Shown here one piece after another: positions 5,660-12,397 of a stretch of DNA of 13,883 bases. The stretch spans positions 1-13,883 of the forward strand of contig PWGR01000224.1 in NCBI GenBank assembly GCA_003554565.1, given 5' to 3'. The DNA is from Clostridia bacterium (GTDB lineage: Bacteria; Bacillota; Sulfobacillia; SLMV01). The position numbers and the translations under genes were made by a program. The number at the start of each line of letters is the position of its first letter. Position 1 is the stretch's first letter. The notes beneath the pieces were generated by a model. That model saw only the letters and a list, made by a program, of their open reading frames with translations, ran no database searches and was not told the origin of the DNA.

Positions 5660-7243
5660 GTGCTCAGATTTACGGGCAGCACAACTGTCCTGCTGTTGGC
5701 AGTGGTATTGGTCATAGGCGTCATGGCCATCGGCTGCGCGCCGCCCGAGGAGGAAGTTGAAGAACCGGAAGAGCCCGAGCCGGATCCGGAGGAAGAACCG
5801 AGAGAACCCACTGAACTGAAAATAGGTTACGAAGCTGATGCCACCAACCTCGATCCCAGGATGGCAACGGATCTTTCCTCCGGGATGATCAACGAGCTTC
5901 TTTATGAGGGTCTGGTCATGTGGGACGAAGATATGGCCATTCAGCCCTGGGTAGCGGAAGATTATGAGCTGACCGAAGACACGTTCACGTTCTACCTGCG
6001 CGAGGGAGTGAAGTTTCATGACGGCGAGCAATTGACGTCTGAGGACGTAAAGTACACCTTTGATACCATGATGGATCCCGAATTCGGGGCGCGGGACCAG
6101 GTTCTCTACGAACCCATAGATGACATTGAGATAGTCGATTCCCATACCATCAAGTTCCACCTCAAAGAGCCGGTTGCTCCACTCATTTACTACATGAACG
6201 TCGGCATTGTGCCGAAGCATATTGCCGAGGAAAAGGGAGACGAGTATCTGCAGACGAACCCCGTCGGCTGCGGTCCTTTCAAGTTCGTGAACTGGGAGCC
6301 CGGCGATCAAATCGAGATGGAAGCATTCGATGACTATTGGGACGGGCGTCCGGGAATTGACCTGGTGACATTCCGGGTGATCCCCGAAGAGGTGACCAGG
6401 CGTGTGGAGGTGGAGACGGGCGGAATCCACATTGCTCTTCCGGTTCCTGCGGTGGATGTACAGGCAATGAGGGAGCTGCCCGATGTGCAGCTACAGGAGA
6501 TACCCGGTGCCAGCGTACAGTACATCAGCTTCAATCATGAGGACCCACCATTTGACGACAAGATGGTGCGTCAGGCCATGGCGCATGCCATCGACCGTGA
6601 GGAGATAATTGATCACGTGTTCCACGGGCTGTACGAGCCGGCGTACACGCAGATCATTCCCCAATCCTGGGCGCACAATCCGGACGTGCCCAGGTTTGAA
6701 CACAATCCTGACAGGGCACGGGAACTACTGGCAGAAGCGGGTTATGAGGACGGATTTGCAGCAGAACTGAAGATCTCTGATACTGATCCCCGTCGCGCCA
6801 TCTCCGAGATTTTGCAGTACGAGCTGGCAGAGTTCGGTGTTGACCTGGATGTAATCGTGCAGGAATGGGGGGCTTTTTACGAAGATATCCTGGAGATGGA
6901 TTTCTGCATGTATATCCTGACCTGGGTTTCGCAGACTGATCCCGATACGCATCTGTACCGCCAGTTCCACTCGGCCAACGTTCCGCCCGAAGGTGCCAAC
7001 CGGCAGCGTTTCTCCAACGAACGGGTCGATGAACTGCTCGTATCGGCACGAACTACCATGGATCAGGACAGGCGAAAAGAGATGTATTTGGAAATTCAGG
7101 AGATCCTCGCGGAAGAACAGAGTTATGTCCACCTCAACTATACGGTTGATTTCTGTCTGGTGCGTCCAGAGGTGCAGAACTATCAGCATCAAACCTACTA
7201 CCGCCTCTTTCAGCTGCGAAACGCCTCCCTGAAGAGTGAGTGA
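5660..7243 (+). CDS. Peptide/nickel-type ABC transporter substrate-binding lipoprotein
   Basis: Extracytoplasmic solute-binding protein of family 5 (DppA/OppA type), which captures oligopeptides or similar solutes for a membrane permease. From the GTG at 5660 it has 527 residues. The signal sequence ends in a lipobox A-I-G-C at C26, followed by a Glu/Pro-rich linker (about 27-51). The family signature appears as VKFHDGEQLTSEDVKYTFD, and NPVGCGPFKFVNW is also typical. The C-terminal lobe has WVSQTDPDTHLYRQFHS. The GTG is preferred because AAAGGAG lies 8 nt upstream and it puts the signal peptide at the start. The frame stays open for another 35 codons upstream without a good ribosome site. It is followed by two permease genes. 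The substrate cannot be told from sequence. Confidence 0.9.
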   Translation: MLRFTGSTTVLLLAVVLVIGVMAIGCAPPEEEVEEPEEPEPDPEEEPREPTELKIGYEADATNLDPRMATDLSSGMINELLYEGLVMWDEDMAIQPWVAEDYELTEDTFTFYLREGVKFHDGEQLTSEDVKYTFDTMMDPEFGARDQVLYEPIDDIEIVDSHTIKFHLKEPVAPLIYYMNVGIVPKHIAEEKGDEYLQTNPVGCGPFKFVNWEPGDQIEMEAFDDYWDGRPGIDLVTFRVIPEEVTRRVEVETGGIHIALPVPAVDVQAMRELPDVQLQEIPGASVQYISFNHEDPPFDDKMVRQAMAHAIDREEIIDHVFHGLYEPAYTQIIPQSWAHNPDVPRFEHNPDRARELLAEAGYEDGFAAELKISDTDPRRAISEILQYELAEFGVDLDVIVQEWGAFYEDILEMDFCMYILTWVSQTDPDTHLYRQFHSANVPPEGANRQRFSNERVDELLVSARTTMDQDRRKEMYLEIQEILAEEQSYVHLNYTVDFCLVRPEVQNYQHQTYYRLFQLRNASLKSE

Positions 7244-7316
7244 GCGGAGAGATAGAGCTCCCAGTTGATGCGGCGGTTGGGCATATTGTGGAATTGGCTC
7301 AGTGGATCAAGATCTT

Positions 7317-7353
7317 GTGGGGAGGAGCCACGTCTTGCCCGGTTCTTCCCCAC
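7317..7353 (+). other. Intercistronic stem-loop between binding protein and permease
   Basis: GTGGGGAGGAGCC (7317-7329) pairs with GGTTCTTCCCCAC (7341-7353): 13 pairs, two of them G-U, with an 11-nt loop. It lies in the 141-nt gap after the binding-protein gene and has no T-run. Such hairpins in transporter operons often protect the upstream mRNA or reduce read-through, giving more binding protein than permease. That role is inferred here. Confidence 0.55.
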
Positions 7354-7384
7354 GTGTCGGCTGAATAAGGAGAGGTTCTTCGAT

Positions 7385-8305
7385 ATGAGCGCGTATCTGG
7401 GCAGCCGCGTACTGCAGATGATTCCTACACTACTGGGCATTTCCGTCCTGGTGTTTCTGTTGATAAATATGACACCGGGATGTCCGGCAATGTTGATGTT
7501 GGGAGAATATGCTTCCCCGTCGGAAGTGCAGAGACTGAGAACGATCATGGGCCTTGATGATCCCGTGGGGGTACGCTACTTCCGCTGGTTGGCAGATATT
7601 ATAACTGGCGACTGGGGAGAGTCATATATTGACAGACGTGCTGTTCTGCCCGCGCTTCTGTCCCGTCTGCCGGCCACCGCGGAGCTGGTCGTCGCTTCGA
7701 TGGTGATCTCGGCAGGAATAGGGATAGTGGTGGGGGTCATTTCGGCTGTGCACCAGGACAGCTGGTTGGACAATGTGGTGCGTGCAGTTTCCTTTCTCGG
7801 GATTTCCATGCCCAACTTCTGGGTGGGCATAATGTTGATCCTGCTGCTATCTCTTCACCTGCGGCTGCTGCCGGCGAGCGGAAGATACGGTTTGGGCAAC
7901 CTGGTGATGCCGGCCATAGCGCTCGGGACAAGCGGTATGGCCGTGGTAGCCCGCATGACCCGGTCCACGATGTTGGAGATTGTTGGCCTGGATTACATTC
8001 GAACGGCGAGGGCCAAGGGGATCTCTGAGCGGAGGGTCCTGTACAAACACGCCTTGAGACCCGCAATGACCTCGATACTCACTGTCATGGGGATGCTGAT
8101 GGGCTTTCGGCTCGGAGGCTCAGTAATCATTGAGACGGTGTTTGCATGGCCGGGGATCGGGCGTTTTGCTTACCTGCGGATGATGGAGCGCGATTATCCG
8201 ATGATAATGGGTAATCTGCTGATCTTTGCCACATTTTTCTGCACTATCAATCTGCTCGTCGACGTGCTGTATGCGGTCGTTGACCCGCGGGTGCGGTATG
8301 AGTGA
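7385..8305 (+). CDS. ABC transporter permease, DppB/OppB type
   Basis: First inner-membrane subunit of a peptide/nickel-type importer, 306 residues, the usual family length. The N-terminus RVLQMIPTLLGISVLVFLLI is characteristic of DppB, followed by PGCPA and a soluble loop (GDWGESYIDRRAV). About six membrane segments are visible (near 13-29, 98-122, 135-158, 173-191, 231-250 and 275-297). The cytoplasmic EAA loop, which contacts the ATPase, is at about 198-228 (LDYIRTARAKGISERRVLYK). The ATG at 7385 is chosen because AAGGAGAGG lies 9-12 nt upstream and the N-terminus then matches the family. The longer upstream frame has no such match. It is 29 nt from the second permease gene. Confidence 0.92.
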   Translation: MSAYLGSRVLQMIPTLLGISVLVFLLINMTPGCPAMLMLGEYASPSEVQRLRTIMGLDDPVGVRYFRWLADIITGDWGESYIDRRAVLPALLSRLPATAELVVASMVISAGIGIVVGVISAVHQDSWLDNVVRAVSFLGISMPNFWVGIMLILLLSLHLRLLPASGRYGLGNLVMPAIALGTSGMAVVARMTRSTMLEIVGLDYIRTARAKGISERRVLYKHALRPAMTSILTVMGMLMGFRLGGSVIIETVFAWPGIGRFAYLRMMERDYPMIMGNLLIFATFFCTINLLVDVLYAVVDPRVRYE

Positions 8306-8334
8306 CGCGAGTCGTCAAGAGAGGGTGAATAAAG

Positions 8335-9219
8335 GTGCAGCAGCGACGGACAGACGCTGCCCGTGATGCGCGCACGGAGGGGATTTCCCGTCCAGGGTTT
8401 TTTGCCAGACTGTTGCGGAAAAAGGTGGCGTTCGTCGGCCTGTCAATGCTGATAGTGGTCTCGCTGGCAGCCATCTGTGCTCCGTGGTTGGCTCCCAACG
8501 ATCCCCTTGAGCAGACTCGACCGCGCGCACTGGAGTCTTCGAGCCGCGACTATCTGCTTGGAACCGATCACCTGGGTCGTTGTGTGCTCAGTCGTGGTAT
8601 CTATGGGGCGAGAATTTCGCTGATGGTGGGAATGTTCGTGGTTCTGTTCAGAATCCTCATAGGTGTGCCGGCAGGATTGGTTGCCGGATTCTACGGGGGA
8701 AAATTTGACAGCCTGATTATGCGGGTCACGGACGTGTTCATATCCTTTCCCGGTATTCTCCTGGCCATAGCGTTCATGGCTGTCTGGGGGCCGGGGATAT
8801 GGAACGTGGTGATGGCGCTGAGCGTGGTTGGATGGCCACAATATGCGAGGTTGGTTCGGGGTGAGGTTCTCAGTGTCAAAGAAGAGGAGTTTGTGGAGGC
8901 CGGCAGAGCACTGGGATTGTCCGATTCCCAGCTGATCTTCAGACACCTGCTGCCGAACGTGGCTACGGTCATCATTGTCTATGGCACTCTGGGGTTGGCG
9001 GCGCCGATTGTCTCCGAGGCGGCCCTGAGCTTCCTGGGCCTGGGCACGCAGCCTCCAGCGGTCAGCTGGGGCCGAATGCTCTCGGAGGGGAGACGCTACC
9101 TGCACGTGGCTCCGGGAATAGCTACCTTTCCCGGTCTGACCATCACCATTACCGTGATGGCGTTCAACTTGTTTGGTGATGGACTCCGGGATGTACTGGA
9201 TCCCCGGCAGAGACACTGA
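8335..9219 (+). CDS. ABC transporter permease, DppC/OppC type
   Basis: Second permease of the importer, 294 residues. A DppC-type N-terminal tail precedes the first membrane segment (about 32-52). The family motif LLGTDHLGRCVLSRGIYGAR (about 74-93) follows, then the transmembrane domain with EAA loop EEEFVEAGRALGLSDSQLIF (183-202). EAALSFLGLGTQPPAVSWG is also a strong family block. The end, FGDGLRDVLDPRQR, is the standard DppC terminus, so the gene is complete. The GTG start has GAGGG 9 nt upstream. No ATP-binding subunit genes (DppD/DppF) follow, so the complex must borrow ATPases encoded elsewhere or be non-functional. The closed reading frame and intact motifs argue that it is functional. 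Confidence 0.93.
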   Translation: MQQRRTDAARDARTEGISRPGFFARLLRKKVAFVGLSMLIVVSLAAICAPWLAPNDPLEQTRPRALESSSRDYLLGTDHLGRCVLSRGIYGARISLMVGMFVVLFRILIGVPAGLVAGFYGGKFDSLIMRVTDVFISFPGILLAIAFMAVWGPGIWNVVMALSVVGWPQYARLVRGEVLSVKEEEFVEAGRALGLSDSQLIFRHLLPNVATVIIVYGTLGLAAPIVSEAALSFLGLGTQPPAVSWGRMLSEGRRYLHVAPGIATFPGLTITITVMAFNLFGDGLRDVLDPRQRH

Positions 9220-9259
9220 CATAAGAGACACCTTCAGGCGGCGGGGCAGATGCTGCACT

Positions 9260-9292
9260 CCCGAGTCCTCTCGAGGAGCGGGCGGTAATTTT
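9260..9292 (+). terminator. Candidate intrinsic terminator of the transporter unit
   Basis: CCCG (9260-9263) pairs with CGGG (9279-9282) and TCCT (9266-9269) with AGGA (9274-9277) around a CTCG loop, with a small internal loop. TAATTTT follows at 9286-9292. The stem is short and the T-run brief, so this is a moderate call. It lies about 40 nt after the permease stop. Confidence 0.4.
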
Positions 9293-9548
9293 CATGTCGG
9301 TCCATCCAATCTCGCTCCTCGCGCGTTTCTCAACCCTGGAGCAGCTTCCTGCCGATGATGTATTCTCCGCAGATGCTCGACCCGGAAGACATATTCGGTG
9401 AAATCAACAGTGCTTTTGCACCAGTTCGACATGTGCATTCACCGGGTCCATTGGCCTCCCGGTAAACCTTCTGATCACAGTAGGGATGAGCCCTCGCTCT
9501 GAAAGCACCAGAACGGTGACCCCGCCGCCCACCTGATCGTCTGTTCAT
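9292..9548 (-). pseudogene. Possible frameshifted gene remnant, faintly ACT-domain-like
   Basis: On the minus strand an ATG at 9548 follows AGGAAAAGAA, a good ribosome site, but its own frame is unremarkable. Shifting by one base after three codons gives a frame (stop at 9404) that reads GGVTVLVLSERGLIPTVI then RRFTGRPMDP. This spacing of VTVLV and a central G-L/V-I/L is like the start of an ACT domain such as the acetolactate synthase small subunit. A further shift near the CAAAAG run (about 9414) gives VDFTEYVFRVEHLRRI before a stop at 9292-9294. Two frameshifts would be needed, so it would be dead. The family guess is weak and chance is a real alternative. Confidence 0.22.
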
Positions 9549-9567
9549 TTCTTTTCCTGCTAAATCA

Positions 9568-9596
9568 GCATAAATTGCCAATAATTATGTATAAAA
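9568..9596 (+). promoter_or_regulatory. Candidate sigma-F/sigma-G-type promoter for sigG
   Basis: GCATA at 9568-9572 and GTATAAAA at 9589-9596 are 16 nt apart within an A/T-rich patch, about 95 nt before the sigG start. GYATA-type -35 elements are typical of forespore sigma factors, and sigG is known to be transcribed by sigma-F and by sigma-G itself. The -10 match is only partial. Confidence 0.35.
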
Positions 9597-9690
9597 CTCC
9601 TTGCGGAGAACCATACTCCTACTGCAGGAGACGTTGGACCACACATCTTGCAGGCAGATGTCATGGAGGCTGACGCGAGGGGGATTCTAC

Positions 9691-10467
9691 GTGGTTCGCA
9701 AGGTGGAGATATCCGGGGTAAATACCTCTGAACTGCCGGTATTGAGCAACGAGAAGATGCGCGAGCTATTCCGCGCACTGCAGGAAGATGGCGACAGCGA
9801 GGCCCGTCAACAGTTGATTCAGGGCAATCTTCGGTTGGTTCTCAGCGTCATACAGCGTTTCAACAACCGCGGTGAGCCGGTCGACGACCTGTTTCAGGTC
9901 GGTTGTGTCGGTCTGGTCAAGGCTATTGACAACTTTGATCTGAGTCAGAATGTCCGGTTTTCAACCTATGCGGTGCCCATGATTGTGGGCGAAATTCGCC
10001 GGTATCTCCGCGACAACAACCCGATTCGGGTCAGCCGCTCGCTGCGCGACACTGCATACCGCGCCCTGCAGACCAAGGACACCCTCACCCATAAGAAATC
10101 CCAGGAACCTTCGATGGAAGAAATAGCTGATCACCTGGGGATCGACGTGGATGAGATTGTCTTTGCGCTGGACGCCATACAGGACCCGATCTCGCTCTTT
10201 GAGCCTGTGTATCAGGATGGCGGAGATCCGATCTACGTCATGGACCAGATCAGCGACGACAAACAGGACAACCGCCGCTGGATGGACGAAATTGCCGTGC
10301 GCGAGGCCATGAATCGCCTGGAAACAAGGCAGCAGCGGATCCTGCAGCTGCGGTTCTTCCGCGGGCAGACTCAGATGGAGGTTGCTGACGAAATCGGCAT
10401 ATCTCAGGCACAGGTTTCCCGTCTCGAAAAGGCGGCGCTGCAGAGGCTCAGGGGGTTCATAGAATGA
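9691..10467 (+). CDS. sigG: RNA polymerase sporulation sigma factor sigma-G
   Basis: Late forespore-specific sigma factor that directs forespore genes after engulfment. The 258 residues compare with 260 in B. subtilis. The N-terminus VRKVEISGVNTSELPVLSNE matches the SigG signature (KVEICGVDTSKLPVLKN). Region 2 is nearly identical to the family (NLRLVLSVIQRFNNRGE, VDDLFQVGC, NFDLSQNVRFSTYAVPM). GEIRRYLRDNNPIRVSRSLRD and DGGDPIYVMDQISD are diagnostic. The region 4 helix-turn-helix is TQMEVADEIGISQAQVSRLE. The GTG at 9691 has AGGGGG 7 nt upstream and gives the family length; an in-frame ATG at 9658 would add 11 unsupported residues. The stop codon overlaps the spoIIR start (ATGA), so the two are translationally coupled. 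Confidence 0.97.
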   Translation: MVRKVEISGVNTSELPVLSNEKMRELFRALQEDGDSEARQQLIQGNLRLVLSVIQRFNNRGEPVDDLFQVGCVGLVKAIDNFDLSQNVRFSTYAVPMIVGEIRRYLRDNNPIRVSRSLRDTAYRALQTKDTLTHKKSQEPSMEEIADHLGIDVDEIVFALDAIQDPISLFEPVYQDGGDPIYVMDQISDDKQDNRRWMDEIAVREAMNRLETRQQRILQLRFFRGQTQMEVADEIGISQAQVSRLEKAALQRLRGFIE

Positions 10468-11135
10468 GCGGCGACCGGAATGACAGACTGCAGCTGGTTC
10501 TGCGGATCCACCTCTGTCTCCTGCTCGCAGTGGCTGTATGTGTCGTCATTGCCGTTCCCGCTCACTCTCTTGCTCCCCGGGATGACATTGTTCGACTGCA
10601 CGTCGTGGCCAACTCTGACGCTCCATCGGACCAGGCGCTCAAGGATGAAGTGCGCCGTGAGGTGGTGGGGCTGACCGCGGGATGGCTGGCCGGGATCGAA
10701 GAGGCTACGTGTGCGCGCCGGGTGCTCCGTGAGAATCTGTCCGAGCTGCAGGACGGGGTGGAGTCCGTGGTGCAGGGACGATACTCGGCCTCGGTCCGGA
10801 TGGGGATCCATTCATTTCCGGACACCAGCTACGGCGAATCCGTCACCCTGCCGGAGGGACGATACTGGGCAGTGCAGGTGATCCTGGGCCGCGGTGAGGG
10901 CGACAACTGGTGGTGCGTCCTCTTCCCAACTTTGTGTGTCATCGGGCCCGCGGACGACGGGGAGGCGGAACTTCCCCGGGAATCTGTATCGAGTTCGCCA
11001 GTGCGCTCGGCTGTTGGAGAATTCCTGTCCCGCCTGCGAGCCGATGACTATGTGAGTGCACTGTGGGCCTCTCTCAATCCCGCTGGCCACTTCCACCCGC
11101 CAGTGAAATGGCTCTCTTCTTCCCGCGCCAGGTAA
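10464..11135 (+). CDS. spoIIR: Stage II sporulation protein R, activator of SpoIIGA
   Basis: Secreted forespore signal that crosses the intermembrane space and triggers SpoIIGA to process pro-sigma-E. It has 223 residues. A hydrophobic segment (about 13-33) serves as signal or anchor. The family core begins DIVRLHVVANSDAPSDQALK (41-60) and continues with RYWAVQVILGRGEGDNWWCV and LFPTLC, both highly characteristic of SpoIIR. The C-terminal tail (about 198-223) does not resemble anything I recognise. The ATG overlaps the sigG stop by 4 nt. In B. subtilis spoIIR is transcribed by sigma-F and lies elsewhere in the genome. Here it sits in the forespore unit directly behind sigG and about 6 kb from its target spoIIGA. 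Confidence 0.93.
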   Translation: MSGDRNDRLQLVLRIHLCLLLAVAVCVVIAVPAHSLAPRDDIVRLHVVANSDAPSDQALKDEVRREVVGLTAGWLAGIEEATCARRVLRENLSELQDGVESVVQGRYSASVRMGIHSFPDTSYGESVTLPEGRYWAVQVILGRGEGDNWWCVLFPTLCVIGPADDGEAELPRESVSSSPVRSAVGEFLSRLRADDYVSALWASLNPAGHFHPPVKWLSSSRAR

Positions 11136-11168
11136 TACTGCTGCATCCCGCAGGGGTTTCCCGGGCTT

Positions 11169-11196
11169 TCACTGCATAGAGCTTGTATCGCAGTGA
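11169..11196 (+). repeat. Small inverted repeat between spoIIR and ylmC
   Basis: TCACTGC (11169-11175) and GCAGTGA (11190-11196) pair around a 14-nt loop, 26 nt before the ylmC start. GTCTTTCC follows, too weak a T-run for a confident terminator. It may be an attenuating hairpin separating the sporulation genes from the ylm genes. Confidence 0.35.
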
Positions 11197-11221
11197 GTCT
11201 TTCCGGGAGGAGGAAACGGTC

Positions 11222-11482
11222 ATGGTTCGCATTTCCGAATTGGCGTCCCTTGAGGTCATAAATCTTGAGGATGGCAAGGTTCTCGGTATGATTGACGATC
11301 TGAAAATGGACCTGAATGAAGGTCGCATAACTGCCATCATCATACCTGCACCATCCGGTCTCTGGGGGTTCATCACCGGCGGCAAGGATCACGTCATTCC
11401 CTGGAGGAATGTCACGAAGATTGGTGAAGACGTGATTCTGGTCCGCCACCGGGAAGGAGCGCGGCTGACCGAGGTCGAATGA
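11222..11482 (+). CDS. ylmC: YlmC/YmxH-type PRC-barrel protein
   Basis: An 86-residue single PRC-barrel domain protein. It begins MVRISELASLEVINLEDGK, continues with LGMIDDLKMDLNEGRITAII, and ends IPWRNVTKIGEDVILVR, matching YlmC of B. subtilis (IPWRNIVKIGEDVILVR). The family is conserved next to sigG in spore formers, but its role is not established. The ATG at 11222 is chosen because GGGAGGAGG lies 8 nt upstream; the frame remains open for 13 codons before it without support. The next gene, ylmD/pgeF, begins about 15 nt after the stop. Confidence 0.9.
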   Translation: MVRISELASLEVINLEDGKVLGMIDDLKMDLNEGRITAIIIPAPSGLWGFITGGKDHVIPWRNVTKIGEDVILVRHREGARLTEVE

Positions 11483-11497
11483 TGCCACGCGAAAGGA

Positions 11498-12382
11498 TTG
11501 ATTCTGATCTCATTCCAGTGGGAAAGAAGACTCATTGAAGACAGCGACGGAGTGTCCGGATCGCTTGCCTTGTGGCAGGTTGCATCGGCCCAACCGGGCA
11601 TATGGGCTTTCTTTACCACCAGAGCGGGGCACGATGAAAGACCGGGAGGTTCTTTCAACCTCAGCCTGGGAATCAGCGATGACCCCCGGGCCGTGAGGCA
11701 GAACAGGATGCGGCTCCTGCAGGCACTGCCACCGCAGGTTCCGGCGAAGATACAGCTGCTGCGGCAGGTTCACGGAAACGAGGCAGTAGTATTCGAGTGG
11801 GGACCGCGTGGTTTTCAGGCCACACCCGGTTGGTGGCACGGCCCGCGTGCTGATGCCTCGCTGGCGCGGGGGGTTCCGTTCTGTCTGGGTATGCTTTTCG
11901 CCGATTGTCTGCCTGTTTATATCATCGACCTGCGCACCAGGGCGTTCGGGCTCATCCATGGCGGCTGGCGCGGCCTGACTTCGGGTGTGATGGAGCGATC
12001 CCTCGAGGCAATGTCCGTCCGGTGGGGCACCGAGCCGGGCGACTGTGTCGCATTTTTGGGCCCGGCGATAGAAAGAGAAGCCTATGAGGTGGACGAGCCG
12101 GTTCTGCGTGCCCTGCGCGGTTGGACGTCCAGGTGGACCGAAGTGGTGTACCCGGCATCTGCGGGCAGATTTCGCCTGGATCTGGCTGCTGCAGCCAAAA
12201 TGAGGCTGGCCGAGTGTGGGATCCCCGCAGAGCGCATAACTGTCCATCCGCTCGGAACGCATGATTCGGGAGGCGAATTCTTTTCCTACCGGGGCGACGG
12301 AGAGCGGGCGGGCAGGTGCGCGGCAATTCTCTGGGTCGATGACGAATTAGGAGGAAGTGACCAGCGAGGCCGAGAACTCTGA
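11498..12382 (+). CDS. pgeF: YlmD/PgeF family peptidoglycan editing factor (laccase-domain protein)
   Basis: Member of the YfiH/YlmD family, now linked to peptidoglycan editing and to purine nucleoside phosphorolysis; formerly called polyphenol oxidase. From a TTG at 11498 it has 294 residues. The metal-site triad is present: RQVHGNEA (H92), ADCLPVYIID (C137) and GLIHGGWRGL (H154). The C-terminal block FFSYRGDGERAGRCAAILW is typical. The start is uncertain: no ATG is available in frame, TTG at 11498 has GAAAGG almost touching it, and an ATT one codon later would be better spaced. The region before AFFTTR is needed by family alignment (WERRLIED resembles the usual N-terminal WRL). It has the standard position between ylmC and ylmE, with a HlyD-like gene following after 15 nt. 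Confidence 0.9.
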   Translation: MILISFQWERRLIEDSDGVSGSLALWQVASAQPGIWAFFTTRAGHDERPGGSFNLSLGISDDPRAVRQNRMRLLQALPPQVPAKIQLLRQVHGNEAVVFEWGPRGFQATPGWWHGPRADASLARGVPFCLGMLFADCLPVYIIDLRTRAFGLIHGGWRGLTSGVMERSLEAMSVRWGTEPGDCVAFLGPAIEREAYEVDEPVLRALRGWTSRWTEVVYPASAGRFRLDLAAAAKMRLAECGIPAERITVHPLGTHDSGGEFFSYRGDGERAGRCAAILWVDDELGGSDQRGREL

Positions 12383-12397
12383 ATAGAGGGAAAAGCG

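Larger units (their letters stand above)
9220..9690. other. Intergenic region between transporter and sigG
   Basis: About 470 nt. It begins with a candidate terminator (9260-9292), continues with possibly decayed coding sequence on the minus strand (9292-9548), and ends with an A/T-rich patch (about 9541-9598) that stands out against the GC-rich surroundings and may hold the sigG promoter. Confidence 0.5.

Noticed and set aside
5402..6430. Long minus-strand frame across the binding-protein start
   Set aside because: It mirrors the GC-rich codon use of the real gene, has no motif, and would be antisense to a well-defined lipoprotein gene.
8443..9258. Long minus-strand frame antisense to the DppC-type permease
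   Set aside because: It is a shadow of a gene with intact family motifs, and its own translation is low-complexity and unlike any protein I know.
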